From: Cryptomeria japonica
Lineage: Eukaryota > Streptophyta > Pinopsida > Cupressales > Cupressaceae
Length of the DNA stretch: 64,000 nucleotides
Direction of reading: 5' to 3'
NCBI RefSeq assembly: GCF_030272615.1
Contig: NW_026729207.1
Location: 80,803-144,802 of the forward strand
In this document: positions 10,885 to 23,790 of the stretch, in pieces
Position numbering within the stretch: position 1 is the stretch's first letter
Layout of the letters: each line of letters begins with the position of its first letter
Position numbers and translations under genes: made by a program
Notes under the pieces: model-generated
Told to the model about the DNA's origin: nothing
The model's database searches: none
Seen by the model: only the letters and a program-made list of their open reading frames with translations

Positions 10885-13800
10885 ATAGGAATATGATAGC
10901 TCTAAGATACGTATGATAGACACAAGAGGCCTATTAAAAACTTAAGATACTTATGAAAGTCTCAAGAGACCCATGACAATCCCATGAGACCTATCATCAT
11001 GAAAAGAGACTTATAGAAATCCATAAAGTTAGGCATTTATATAATCTCATTACATGACAAATAATGATGGTACACATGTCAAAAATTGATTGGTCATAAT
11101 TTTGTGATATGAATAGTCATATATACTTCATTTTAAAAAAAACTATTTGTGCCCTAACAACACAACCTAGCTATGTTATAGGTTTGACTACCTTGAGAAA
11201 CTAGGAATATTTAATTTTATAATAATTTAGTCACTTTCATCATGGGTTATCATTAATTTCACATGACTTTTATAAATATTATATCGTATAATAGTTTGAG
11301 TATAAGTGATTTCAATGAATTCTAGAAACTAGTCTTGCATGCCTCGTCAATGATTCATATCTAGCAAACTTTAACTTCAATGAATGCTTATTTTTTGAAA
11401 AGAATTGGAGAGAAATTATTGGAATTACCATTTGTTTTATATAGGAAAGGAGATGAGATAAAATAAGTGTGCATTATTTGATAGAAGGATTGATATTGAA
11501 TGAATATAGGAAAAGGTGTAAAACAAAGATATAGAGAATAGTTAGTGATAAAAAAATTGATTCTTGGGAACAACAATAATATAAAAAGGAGTACAAAGGA
11601 GATATGAGAGAAGAACTTTACAAAGAATGTGTTGGAAACCGATAATTCCAATAGGGTTGAGTGTCATACAATGCCATTCTACAGTTCCTGGATTATTTTA
11701 TAGTTTAGCTTGTTTCCATAAAACTCTCTAGCATGCTTTAGTGTATATAATGTAATAAATTTATTTTTTAGTATTGTTTTCAATTTTTGGCATGGTTTCC
11801 TATAGATTTTGTAAACTCATTTGATTTATTTATGTCATGAAAAATAATGTATTTAATGACATTTTGATACAGCTCTATTCTTCTTGTTTAATCAGTGTAT
11901 GCAAAGAAAATTAATATTTCTTTTTTGTAAAATATCTATATTCAAAAATTTGTTTTTTTTTATTTTCTAAGTATAAATCTACCAATATTATCTAGGATTG
12001 TATTTAAAAGTCCTCATTTGGCAGCAAACTAGGTGATTTTATTAAAATTTCATTATGTAAAAAACTAATTATTTGTCAATCTCAAAATTCAATAGAAGTG
12101 ATTATGATTATTGGTGCATTAAAATGATGACATTTTTTTGAGTAAAATAATTATAGAAAATTGTAAAAATTAGGTATTAAGAGCCTGTTGATTGGAATAA
12201 CTTATAACCAGTGATAAAATGATTAAGGAGGCAAATAATACTAATGTACAAGATTTATTGCACAGTCTAATAGCTCCTGATAAGAGCTTATTTCCATCAA
12301 TTTTAGATGCATATATAGCTAAGACTGCTTGAAATAATATAAAAGAGATATCTAAGAATGATTGAAAGAATATAAAAGAATCTTATGAAGGCAGTGACCA
12401 GATCAAGGTTGTCAAGCTACAAACCTTGAAAATGGAATTTCACAAATTTAAAAATGTAGGAAGCTGAAATGTGAGTGATTAATATGTAAGGTTAAACGAT
12501 TTTGTTAATAAAATGGCTACTCTCAAAAAAATTATCAACAAATAAGTTATCATAAAAAATGTGTTGATGTCTCTAACAACAAGGTGGAACAATTGTATCA
12601 TCATCATTGAAGAGAGGAAAGATTTGTTTATCATTTAGTATGATAACCTTGTGAGATATCTTATTTCACATTATGAACGATTGAGAGATTCATCTTTAGA
12701 AGTTAATGATAAATATTTTTCCTCTAAGTTACATATTTCAAAGAAGGAAGATGTCAATACTAGCTCCAAAATAATCAATATCAAGGGAAAGGAAAAATTA
12801 GAATTCTTCAACAGGAAACACAAGACGAAGTGGTCCAAGAGGAAGAGTTATAGACAAATTTGACAAGAAAATATCCAATATTTTTAATTAAAGTAATTGG
12901 GGAAGGGCCCCAACTTGTTATACATTAGATGACATTCATCAAACGTAAAGAGAAAATAGCAGGTTTATACATAGGTAAAACTTTCAACAAGGCCACACTG
13001 TTGCAATGCAAATACATATAGAGATCTAAAATGGGGCCGAGAAGCAAGATTAGAGGAACAATGTGAGATCTATGAGAAGGTATAGAATGAACCTTTTTTA
13101 TTTTTGCGAACAACTCTTCATAAAGAATCCATAACAAGAGAAGAAAAAGGAATAGTATTTTCTAAACCAAGTGGTGCCTCAACAGAGTCTGAGAGAGGAG
13201 CCACTAAACCTAGGAGAGGGATATGGTAGTCTAGGGAAAGAGAATTTAGGAGCAGTGAATGAATAAGTCAATTACTTGAGAGAGCCCCTGATTGATCCAA
13301 CAAGGAATCAGTAGTGTTGGTGTTTCCAACTGATTATCTAGAATTTCCTATAAGATAACCAATCTTAATCCATAAATTTTAGACAAGTGACGAGCAAATT
13401 GGATTTAACCAAAAGGTAGAAATGATCTATACTTTAGGATCTACAAGACATATGGGGGTGACCCTTTACAATATTTAATGGATTTGTAATAAAGTGGACT
13501 AATATTGCTAAAATGCAGATTGCTCTCAATGAGTATCAACTAGATTATCCTAAATTTAATGCTGAATTGGCAAGATCCATGGTTATTTATCACTATTGGG
13601 TAAAATTGAGAGAAAGATCTAACCTACACCTACTCCTACAAATAGAAAAGAAAAGAGATCAATAATATTTTAGATGGTGCCTAAAATTCACTTAAATTCT
13701 CAAAGATCAATGTCTAATCCAAGTGAGAGAGTCATAATTGTGAGAACATTGAATATCTTCATGAACCTTTAACTACTTAGCTACCTAGACCTCACACATT

Positions 13801-14590
13801 AATGATTGACACCAAATAAAGTCAAGAAATCACTCTAAATTTTTCTTAATGATTGCTATTACACCTCTCAATTCACTGAAATAAATCCACAACATTTAAT
13901 TCCTTCCTTAGAGAGAACATATAAACAAGATTCCGACCAATTGTACAAGTGTCAAAATTAAATTGTCCTATACAAGGGTATCCTATAGTACGTATACATT
14001 TTCATATAGGACAAAACTGATTTGTGCTCTTAAAAAGAGAATTTATGAATATAACAATTTCTTTCAAATTCAGCACTTCCTTTGGCTTATTTTCCTCATG
14101 TGATGCTTAATGGATTATTTGATAGGACAAAATTTTTTATTGTTGTTTTGATGGTGAAGAGGAGTCTGAGTCTAAGAGAACAAGAAAATTATAAATATGA
14201 CACAAATCAACATCTTTCCACTAAGTAGGAGATATAAAAAATGTGATGATATTTGAATGAAATCGTTTAATACACCAAGTAGCGTTTCCATTGGAGATCA
14301 TCAACTTTATGAAAAATTTCAATAGAAAGGGGTTTGGAGAGGTCTACATCCAACAAGGTCCTTGTGAAGGAGGTATGGGAGAAGTGTTGGAGACATATGT
14401 GATGATTGATTTTATAGATATGTAATAAGATGTATGAGGTCCTCTCTAAGTCTTGAATCAGATCACAATCACCATAATTATATTTGGTGGCCACCTTGAT
14501 AGGAGTTATGCTTGTCCCTTGTTTAGGTTGACCTAGTTGATGTTTGCAGAGATGAAGATGGTATATATAGAAGGTCAAATTAGTGTGCTG
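10885..14590. repeat. Block X, left copy of a segmental duplication
   Basis: Aligns with 30120-33464 plus 37468-37740 and 38900-39065 in the same orientation (around 90% where compared). Long identical runs include AAATCCATAAAGTTAGG and TTGATAGGACAAAA. It begins with degenerate 15-20-bp repeats built on (A)AGAGACCTATGA (10885-11030). Apart from a decayed gag at 12180-12890 it is AT-rich noncoding DNA. Confidence 0.85.
12180..12890 (+). pseudogene. Decayed copia gag (UBN2) in block X
   Basis: A plus-strand reading recovers a copia capsid pattern: KVVKLQTLKMEFHKFKN, then IEERKDL, then RYLISHYERLRDSS (12651-12863), and an Arg/Gly/Ser-rich remnant before NIQ. The right copy at 31430-32080 shows the same frame (SRGNTRRRSGPRGRVRDK) up to NIQC of a lost zinc knuckle. 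E3 gag (20441 onward) has the same RG box, so these are probably related elements. Many stops. Confidence 0.6.
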
Positions 14591-16230
14591 GTGTTTCTTT
14601 GATGGTAGTTATGTGGGGAAGATGATATATAAATTATTTCCTATTATTATCATTATAGAAGTTTGTGACATGCAAAGATAGTGAATGTGGAAGTGATTGT
14701 TGATAGAGTTTGTTTCTTGTAACAAAGATTCAAGGATAACTTCATAATTGGGCAATGACTTCGTTTAACTCACTCAAATTTTTAGGGTGTTCATGTATAT
14801 TTCCATTGAGTAGTGAGCTTTATCCTAGAATTTATTTGTATCTTACCTTGGATAAAGCCTACAAGTCCTTTCTATCTTGCCCTTAGATAGTAGACCTTAG
14901 GTTGCAAGACTTCTAGGCGGTAGTGTGCTTCCATGGTAGTGTTTAAAATAAATTGTAATGATATCATATATATTGCGAGTTAATTGTCACCATGGTTTTT
15001 CCTTGTTTAGGGGTTTCCACATAAATCTAGTGTTCCCCTATGCATTGTGTTTTATGGTTTCATGTTGCATTACTACTTATTATGTTTTTGAAGATTAATG
15101 GATTAAACTTAAAATGTTTTTAGGTCCAGACCAATTCACCCCGCTTGTCTCTAAATCCTGAAGTGTGTTCAATAGGAAGAGACTAGTATTAGGGTCAACT
15201 TTGATAAATCTACCCAATTTTTTGCCTCTATATTCATGGGTGGCAGTGCACCAAAAGTGCAATGAGAGGTGAGAGAGATGAACCTAAGTGAGAGAAACCT
15301 CAATAGGATCAATTAGGGGAATTAAATGATGGGGTCCAAGGTTAGAGAGATAAAGAATGAGAATCCTATTTGTAGAGGCCAATAGAAGGGACAACATCCC
15401 TATCATTAGTATTATCAAATTAAATAACAAAGAACCAACAAGCATGAGAATAAATATCCATCTTACCTATCACCACAAGGTTTGAATATACAAATATCTA
15501 GGGGTGGAATAATATGGGAGACAACGACAATTGATTGAATCTTCTGATTAGAACATTTTTTTTTGTAATAATAAATGCAGTCTAAAATCTTCTTGCCCAA
15601 AAATACCTCTAGAATAGAGGAGGAGCATCGGAGGCAATTTTCTAGAGGAACTAAAGGACTCGAGAGGTTTTTTGGAGTGGGTTTGTAAACATACTCTTGA
15701 GTGCGTAATTTACTAACATGCAATCTTTCACTGGATGGGTGTTTTGCTAAAAGGGTGAGTCAGAGTTGGAAATATCCACAGTGATAGTACAAATAGGGGA
15801 GCCTCTACCAAAAGGGATTTAAAGAGGAGAATTTTTAATGGCTGCAATGGGAAAGTGTATCAGGTTTGAAATTTGAGGACTAGAGGCCATTGGTGGTAAA
15901 AAAAAATTCAATAGATAAAATACTTATAGAGATAAAAAAATATTCATTGTTACCATTGTGATAGGTATGACCATTTTGAAATGGATTGCAGATTGGAATC
16001 TTGTGAATTTTTAATCATTTTATGTAATCATTACACGTTCACATCAAATCATATCAAACATAAAAAATGGAACTAATCAAAAAAAGTATCTAACTCTCCT
16101 TTAAGACTAAAGTTGGATCTTATTTTGATTATTTTAACTAATGAAATTATATTTATCTTACTGGCGAACATATATTACCATTATTGTGGCCACTTAGTCA
16201 GCCATCAATTAATTAATTACAACATATCCA
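14591..16230. other. Noncoding stretch between block X and PG-B
   Basis: AT-rich, with a few short minus-strand frames (14578-14267, 15723-15463) that match nothing I know. The only recognisable item is a zinc-knuckle fragment at 15935-15990. Confidence 0.5.
15935..15990 (+). pseudogene. Orphan gag zinc knuckle
   Basis: Translates as NIHCYHCDRYDHFEMDCRLE, a clean CX2CX4HX4C box like that of E3 (CYHCNKYGHFEREC). No open capsid or protease frame adjoins it. It is a copia gag fragment. Confidence 0.6.
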
Positions 16231-16421
16231 GTTATCAATTAGGTACAACTACATTTTTGCTACAACTTATATTATTCGATCTCCTACAAAGAGGAACTAA
16301 TTGTGAAGCAGATTAAATTATGCGTCAACAAAACAAGTACTCAATATCCCCTTCGTTGCAAGTCACAACTTAGTATTAATCAAACTAATTTCTAATATAG
16401 TATAAACTGGCTATAATTCTA
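16231..16421 (+). promoter_or_regulatory. PG-B promoter remnant
   Basis: Similar to 52440-52642 upstream of PG-D (GTAATCAGAAT-like region, then ATATAGTATAAAC). The TATA-like TATAGTATAAAC sits only about 20 bp before the ATG because roughly 85 bp of leader found in PG-D is missing here. Confidence 0.5.
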
Positions 16422-16923
16422 ATGAGATGTATGGTTCAACTAGGTCAAAATATTTATGTAAAGAATTTGGTATTATTGGCCTTACATTTGATCATCATGG
16501 CTATTGAAGCCAAGTCAATCATTAAAAGTAACAGATAGCTTAGGGCTTCTACAATATCTCTGGATGCTACTCAGTCTAGTAATCGAAGAATCTTTAACTT
16601 ACAAAATTATGGTGTAGTGGGTAATGGAGTGCATGACAATACTGAGGTCCCCTTATCATTTATTCTTTTGTTACTAATATTAGATATTATTTATTGCCAC
16701 TTTTACCATTTCTATCTTGAGTAACAAAAAGTTTACATCTTATTAACAAGGACTCCAAAATATTGTATCTTATTAATATTCTAATGCTTTTCAGGCATTT
16801 ACTAATGCATGGAATGATGCCTGTAAAGTGTCGTTAAGAAATTTGTATGTGTCAAGTGAGAAGACTTTTCTGGTTAACAATCTAAATTTCCACGGACCGT
16901 GTCAGCCTAGCTTCACATTTTAG
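16422..16923 (+). pseudogene. Polygalacturonase PG-B, exons 1-2 only
   Basis: Exon 1 (16422-16646) starts at ATG with a hydrophobic signal-peptide-like stretch (NLVLLALHLIIMAIEA) and runs to FNLQNYGVVGNGVHDNTE, the conserved PG N-terminal motif, ending at a GT donor. A TAG interrupts it after IIKSNR. Exon 2 (16795-16923) gives AFTNAWNDACK...FLVNNLNFHGPCQPSF, and its last codon is TAG where PG-D has CAG. Intron 2 is homologous to that of PG-D for about 95 bp and then jumps at about 17018 into block Y, so exons 3-8 were deleted. Confidence 0.85.
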
Positions 16924-18469
16924 GTGTAAAATTTGAACATAACCCTAAAGGATTCAAAAACAATGGATTTAATACATGAAGTCCATTTTATCGAAATGTT
17001 GTATACATGTATGCTAAATTACTTACTATTCATTTAAGTTAATAACTATTCATTCATAGGTATACTTGGGTACTGCTATCCATACAAGATAGTTATTAGC
17101 CCCAATTCAAGACAACATCTAAGCATACAGGTTAGGTATTTGTTCATTTGTGATAGAGTCCACACAATTGATATATGACACCTATCTTACTTAAGCATGG
17201 GATAAGTATGTGCTCTTTCTAGATTATTATAAATCATTGGAACCATTTGAGTCCTAAGTTGCATCCTTAAAGACTATACTTCCCATCGGAAGTGGAACAA
17301 GGTCATCATCCTTAGATTAATTAATCATATATACAAGCTTGAAACCCACCTCAAAATTCATCCTATGGCCTTGGGGATTCAAGTGATCCTTCATAATCCT
17401 CCTTATTATGAATATCTTTTATTCTATTATTATGTTAATAATTGAACCCCCTCACTCAATCATTATCTTGAGTAATTATTTACTATAATGCTTACCCCTC
17501 TAAAATCACATCTTTGATTGCCTGCATACTAGGGACATAGTTCATCCCTAAATTTCCTATATAGATTGCTTCTAAATGGGATCAAGAACTATTTAGTTCT
17601 ACCTTCTAACTAAATTTCATGTAAACTATATAGTGGGTATTCAACCCTTTCTAAAGTCTTTATCCCAGACAATTCCTTTATGGTCACTACAAACAATGGG
17701 AATCTCATAAAGTAAAAAGGTTACATATTGGCCCCTTTCTTGTTTACCTAATTCCACTAGGTCATAATCCTATGATCACGTCAGCCTTATCCTATGTGTC
17801 AAAATAAAAAAATATTGAAATCCAACTAAAATCATTCATTCGAATAATTGCATTAGGTTTATTAAAATTTATCAAATTCGGTTTTCAATCTATTTTTAGA
17901 ATTTCCCATCCCTTGGATCTTAACTTCACAATGTCCCTTATTACTCCCTAGTGATATATAGGGATGATTTCATAGATGTCATTATTCCAATTTTATTAGG
18001 TGATCAATTTAGTAGCTTAATCACGATGACATTACTCATAAGCACTAGCCAAAAACATTGTTTATATTGAAAGTTGCTAGTTTTCTAAGTTTCCTACTCT
18101 TGAATTATCTTAACTAACCAATATAAAAGAAAGTGCTAATTATTAATTCATCATTAAAATCAGTGATTCATTGAAGGAAAATAAATCTGATACATAACCT
18201 TTTAATGAGATATTTACATCAAAAAGATTCAATTATTCTATGCATAACTTACCATCCTAATTAGTACATCTTTCATTGGAATGTGAAACTGAAGAAGTGA
18301 CAAGTGCTTAACATATATACTTGAATGGATCATTTGTCAACAACACAACATTCAAGGTTCGCAATGAGTGGGAAGGAATGAGGTAGTGTTTCTTCTATTA
18401 TTAGTGAGGATGGATAGGCAGATGCAGAAGAATTAGAAGATGAAGATGAGAAAGGTTGAATGACAATAG

Positions 18470-18945
18470 TTGTGGTCTAGTTCTTGGTCCTGTTTTTTGG
18501 TTACTGGCTATATTTTTTCCCTTGGCCATCAATCCTCTATTTGTGTTTGGGATCTAGATTTTGTGCAACTTTGGTTCCTCTTCATTGGTGAGGAATTTTT
18601 GGTCATTTTTATGGTGCACCCAAGGGAGGGGGGGGCTTTTATTTTAGATGGAGGATCACAAGCAAGGAAGGAGTGGTCTATGATGTTGGTGGCCCTCTAT
18701 GATCTTAGTTCTTTTCTTGTTGTTTTCTTCTTGGTCTTCCCCATGCTTCTTGGGTTGGAGTTTCCCTTAGTGATTGTTGTTGATGAAGGGGGTCCTTTCA
18801 CTAGGTTTTTTGTGGTGTGGCTTGGGGCCATTGCTCTGGAAGTGGGGGTTTCCCACCTCCTTGACTAGGGTGACTTGTTTTCATGCAGGCTATGTTATTT
18901 TGTCTCCTGCCTATAACCAATTTAAAAAGAAAAAAAATAATTATA
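18470..18945 (+). other. T/G-rich insert with open frame, possible 5'-truncated retroposon
   Basis: Lies within the segment present only in the left Y copy. An open frame at 18470-18868 (132 codons, rich in F, L, V, W) resembles no family I know. Base composition is clearly more GC than its surroundings, and the insert ends in an A-rich tail (AAAAAGAAAAAAAAT near 18937). Both points fit a retroposed sequence. I could not find a convincing target duplication. Confidence 0.35.
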
Positions 18946-19379
18946 GTTAATTTATTAGAGCAATACAACATCTAAAGATCTGATCTAAATAATGCAAGAA
19001 CATACCCTAACTAACTATATTATGCATCATTTAAGATATGATAAATCTTAAGGTTAGGATTTGCATTGTGATTCAATTAATGTTAAGGATGTTTGTAATC
19101 TATTAATTATATTTTTAAATTACGTGTTTTATTAAAATTTTAGATCTAATTAATTTTAAGAAATATTTTTGTATTTTTATTTAGTTATTTTTCAATTTAA
19201 AATATTTTTTATAATACAAAATTACATATAATAATCAAAATTTATTAAAGTTAACTTAATTTAGAATTATTTATCTTATTAAAATTCTAATTTATTTTAG
19301 AATAGTTATATTTGAATTTTTCTTTTAATTTATATAAATCAATTAATTTATCTCTCCATCTCTCTCTATCTCTCTATTT

Positions 19380-19384
<5 letters not shown>

Positions 19385-19448
<64 letters not shown>

Positions 19449-19459
19449 CTCTCTCTCTC
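19385..19459. repeat. (CT)n microsatellite
   Basis: About 37 CT units, broken once by CG at 19445-19446. A (CTCTAT)n-type tract follows at 19640-19705. The open frames over it are repeat artefacts. Confidence 0.95.
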
Positions 19460-20440
19460 CCTCCTTCCTATCCTTATCTCTCCATATCTATACCTCTCCC
19501 TCTCTCTTCTCTCAAACTTTCACACACACTCTTTGTTTCTTCCTCTCTATATCTCTAAATATTGTTTGCACACTCCTTGTTACTCCTCCCCATCTATATC
19601 TCAATTTATCTCTCAAACTTTCACACACACTCCTCGTTTCTCCCTCTCTATCTCTATCTTTATCTCTATCTCTATCTCTATCTCTATCTCTATCTCTATC
19701 TCTCTTCTCTCTATTGCCTCCTTCATCTCTCTCTTGATCCCTTTTTCTCTATCTTCCCATCTCTTCCTCTCCCTCTCTATCTATATCTTATTATCTTTAT
19801 CTTTCTTTTTCAACTCATGTTTGGATCCCTATAACTAGATATGTTACGTTTATTTTTTAAAGAATGCATATTATAATTAGGTTTATTTTTTAATAGAAAT
19901 ATTTGTATTTAATTTTTAATATAATTTCATTTAAACTAAATGAAATCCTTATAATTCATTTTATTATCTATATTTTGAGATAAAAAATAATTATTAAAAT
20001 TTATATGTTTATTTAAAAAAATATTTTATTTACAATATTATAAATGATAAAAAATAAAAAAACTATTTAAAATAGACATTTTAGTTTTTAAAGTACAAAT
20101 AAACCCAAAAAAACCTAAAAAATCTATCATTCCTAAAAATTTGCTCATATAACACCAATTTTTAAAAATAAATCATAATAATCACTTTTGGTTGGTGCAA
20201 ACTAATTGAATAAAGCAGCTTCAGTGAATGAAATAGTATTCCCTACAACAAGTACTAATAATATGTAATCTAAAATTAATAGTTGACAATTAAGTTTAAG
20301 ATTAATTTTATTATTAAAATTATAATTATATATATTTTCTAATTAAATTAAGAATATGTTCTTAAGAAAAATGTATGTTTTCACTATAATTTTTTATATT
20401 ATATTATAATTTTTAATATTATTTTATTGAAGTGAGAGTT

Positions 20441-20902
20441 AGAGGTAGAGGTGGCTCAAGAGGAAGAGGTAGAGGTAGAGGTAGAGGTAGAGGTGGCTCA
20501 AGAGGAAGAGGTAGTTCCAGAGGAAGAGGTAGAGGCAGATTTGATAGGAGAAATATTCAATGTTACCATTGTAACAAGTATGGCCACTTTGAAAGAGAAT
20601 GCAAATTGAAAGAAGGTAAAAGTGCTAACTATGCTCAAGAAAGTAGTGAGAATCCTCCTGATCACTTATTTTTATCTTATGCCAAGGGTGAAAATACTAG
20701 TAAAGATGTTTGGTACCTAGATTCCGGATGCTCTAACCATAAGATAGGGAATGAGAAGTTGTTCTCAACGAAGGATGGAAGTTTCAAATCCAAGATCCAA
20801 CTTGGTGATGATAAATCATTGGAGGTTGTTTCCGAAGGAGCTATGGAGGTGCAAACAAAAGAAGGTATAAAGAGTATTCATGATATTTATTATACTCCAT
20901 AA
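20441..20902 (+). pseudogene. E3 gag C-terminus and protease
   Basis: Arg-Gly-Ser repeats (RGRGRGRG, GGSRGRGSSRG), a CCHC zinc knuckle (CYHCNKYGHFEREC) and the aspartic protease site VWYLDSGCSNH. A TAA at the end interrupts the frame, which continues in phase as LKHNLLSVGQLC. The RG box probably binds element RNA. Confidence 0.85.
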
Positions 20903-21880
20903 TTGAAGCACAATTTGTTAAGTGTTGGGCAGCTATGTGAGAAAAAATATAAAGTAGTCTTTGAGAATAAGACATGTTTTATCTATGATAAGAATAAGGG
21001 AAATAGGGTGATCATCGTTGTTCCTATGACAAGAAATAGGATGTTCCCCTTGAGTACTGAACATAACAACAGTTTGGCAAATATGGCTTATGAGGATTCA
21101 AGTTGGTTATGGCATCTCAGCTATGGGAATTCAAATTTTCATAGTTTAAAGTTTCTAACCTCGCATGCATTAGTTTCTAGTTTGCCCAAGGCTGAGGAAC
21201 ACAATGAGCTTTGTGAAGGTTGTGCTAAAGGAAATCATGCAAGGGAAACGTTTCCAAAGGGAAATGAATGGAGGGCCCATGACCCACTTCAACTTGTTCA
21301 TTCAGATATATGTGGTCCCATGCAGACTAAGAGTTTGGGTAAGTCATCATATTTCATCACTTTTATCAATGATTACTCATGAAATTGTTGGGTATATTTT
21401 TTGAAGGCCAAAGATGAAACCTTAGATATATTCAATAAGTTCAAAGCCCTCATAGAAAATGAGAAAGGGTGCAAGATCAAATTTTTAAGGACTGATCGTG
21501 GAGGATAATTTTTATCAAAGCCTTTCCAAAGTTATTGTGATCTTAATGGCATCAAGAGACAACTCACAACTGCATACACACCTCAATAGAATGGAGTAGT
21601 TGAGAGGAATAATCATACTGTGGTTGAAATGGCAAGGTGCATGTTATAAACCAAGGGACTGAGAAATTCTTATTGGGGAGATGCAGTTCCTACAACAGTG
21701 TACATACTCAACCATAGCCCCACTAGTGCACTAGAAAAGATGACTCCTTATGAAGCTTGGTATGGAAAATGGGCTAATGTTAATCATTTCAATTTTTTGG
21801 TCATTTGGCTTATGTGCATGTACCTAATCAGAATAGACAGAATTTAGATGCAAAAGAGTGAGCCATGCATTTTTATTGGG
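20903..21880 (+). pseudogene. E3 integrase
   Basis: Zinc domain (WLWHLSYGNSNFHSL ... CEGCAKGNH) and core (LVHSDICGPMQT, FLRTDRGG, TPQ-NGVVERNNHTVVEMA). The second acidic motif reads DRGG instead of DNGG, and stops stand in place of Gln or Glu at several points (after FINDYS, after RGG, in the Q-NGV motif, after RCML). Dead by point mutation. Confidence 0.85.
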
Positions 21881-22379
21881 TAGAGTGAGGAAAGCAAGCC
21901 TTATAGGCTGTATAATCCCCTCACTAACAAGCTTATTGTCTCAAGAGATGTGATTTTTGATGAAGGGGGAGTTTATGGTTATAAAAAAGGCAATGTTGAG
22001 AAGCCAAAATATGTTTTAAATGATGATATAATTGCTGATATTGATCATGAGCAGCCAACTAATGTTTCTTTATCCAGTGGTTTAACTCCACCAAGCAGTC
22101 CTTCATCAAGTTCTTAGTACCAAGTTCAAGTCCAGCTTCTTCTCCAAGTTATACAAGGAATGTAAGGAGATTGAGTGATATCTACCAGAGGAGTGGAAAT
22201 CAAGTGAAGAAAACGCAATAGGTGAGATAGTGAATTTTTCTTTATTAGCCAAGGCTGATTTTGAACCATCATGTTTTGAAGATGTATGTACTAATGAGGT
22301 TTGGGTGCAAGCCATGGAAGAAGAGATGGATTCCATTCATAGTAATGACACTTCGGAGTTAACATAACTTCCACATGAC

Positions 22380-23240
22380 AAGAAAAAGATTGGCACCAAA
22401 TGGGTCTACATGACCAAGTTTAATAGTGATGGGAGTGTTGAAAGACACAAGGCAAGATTAGTTGCTAAAGGCTTCACACAAAAGTATGGAATTGATTATG
22501 AAGAGACATTTGCACCAGTATCAAGACAAGAGACCATAAGAATGTTGATTTCATTAGCAACTCAAAAGAAGTGGAGCATACATCATATGGACGTGAAAAG
22601 TTCCTTCTTGAATGGGTACTTAGAAGAGGAAGTATATGTGGAGAAACCACAAGGTTTTGAAGTGGAAGGAAAAGAGAATTATGTCTATAGGTTGAAGAAG
22701 GTTTTGTATGGCCTCAAGCAAGCACCAAGAGCATGGTATGCTAGGATTGATGGATACTTTCAAGAGAATGGCTTCCAGAGAAGTAAGAGTGATCCTACCC
22801 TTTACTACAAACAAGAAGGTATTGATATCCTCATCATAAGTTTGTACGTTGATGGTCTTTTGTATATGGGTAGTAGTTCTAAGATGAAAGATGAATTCAA
22901 AGCTGCTATGATGAAAGAATTTAAGATGAAAGATCTTGGTTTGATGAAATATTTTCTGGGAATGGAGGTTTATCAAAGTAAGGATGAGATTTTTATTTGT
23001 CAAACAAAGTATGCATAGGATATGCTGAAGAAATTTGATATGACTGATTGTAACCCTGTCTCCACTCCAAGTGCTCATGGAGTTTTTTTGTGTAGAGATG
23101 ATGGTGTTGATTTAGTTTATGAGACAGCTTACAAAAGTATTGTGGGGAGCTTGATGTTTCTAACCCACAGAAGGCCTGATATTGCCTATTTAGTTTCACT
23201 TGTTTCAAGGTATATGACAAATACATATGAAGGGAGCTAG
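22380..23240 (+). pseudogene. E3 reverse transcriptase
   Basis: 22410-23018 gives [55 protein letters not shown] and LGLMKYFLGMEV. The catalytic box is YVDG instead of YVDD, losing the second Asp. 23022-23240 continues after one stop (TPSAHG, VGSLMFLTHRRPDIAYLVS). Confidence 0.9.
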
Positions 23241-23770
23241 GAGGATTTTGAGGTATGTGAAAGGGAATTTAAATTTTGATAGTCATTACTACTCTTTTAA
23301 AAAGTTCAATCTTGTAGGCTTTAGTGATTTAGATTGAGCAGGTAGTATGGATGACCACAAATCTACATCTGGAAATTGTTTTTCTTTTTGTCTTGGTTTG
23401 ATTACCTGGAGCTCGAAAAAGTGAAGTATTGTTTCCCTCTCATCTATAGAAGTGGAGTATGTTGCAATTACCTCAGCAGGTATACAAGCTCTTTGGCTCA
23501 GAAAAGTTTTAGAAGAAATTGGAGAAAAACAAAATCAGCCTATAGTAATTTTATTGTGACAATGTGAGTGCCATCAAGTTAGCTAAGAATCTGGTTCATC
23601 ATAGCAGAACAAAAAATTTTGATATGAAATATCACTTCATACGAGATTTAGTGCAGAAGAAGGATGTTGAATTGAAGCACATCAACACCCAGGATCAGCT
23701 AGCGGATATATTCACCAAAATGGTTGCAAAATCTTAGTTTTTAGCACTACGAGATAAGATTGTGAGCCCT
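23241..23770 (+). pseudogene. E3 RNase H
   Basis: RILRYVKGNLNF, GFSDLD-AGS, STSGNCFSF and SIEVEYVAITSAGIQALWLRK mark copia RNase H, with several stops and a frameshift around 23555. The 3' end reaches ADIFTK-like codons (GCGGATATATTCACCAAA at 23700). Confidence 0.82.
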
Positions 23771-23790
23771 CTCAGCATCAAGGGGGAGTA

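Larger units (their letters stand above)
17018..20440. repeat. Block Y, left copy of a segmental duplication
   Basis: Matches 41096-44080 in the same orientation, around 90% in the parts compared (for example ACTATTCATTCATAGGTATA and ATACAAGCTTGAAACCCACC). The left copy has an extra insertion at about 18000-19140, and the right copy has one at about 42730-43400. Both hold CT microsatellites at equivalent positions. Noncoding and AT-rich. Confidence 0.85.

Noticed and set aside
10885-11030. CRISPR-like repeats (AGAGACCTATGA units)
   Set aside because: Units are degenerate, have no constant spacer, and sit in plant nuclear DNA.
11388-11651. Minus-strand Phe/Leu-rich frame (also 30702-30884) as a conserved gene
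   Set aside because: It is found in both X copies but shortened in one, and the differences do not favour third codon positions; it is low-complexity T-rich DNA.
19312-19838. Long Ser/Leu-rich frames over the CT tract (also 42399-42701 and 58435-58712)
   Set aside because: They are translations of microsatellites: all frames stay open because CT repeats contain no stops.
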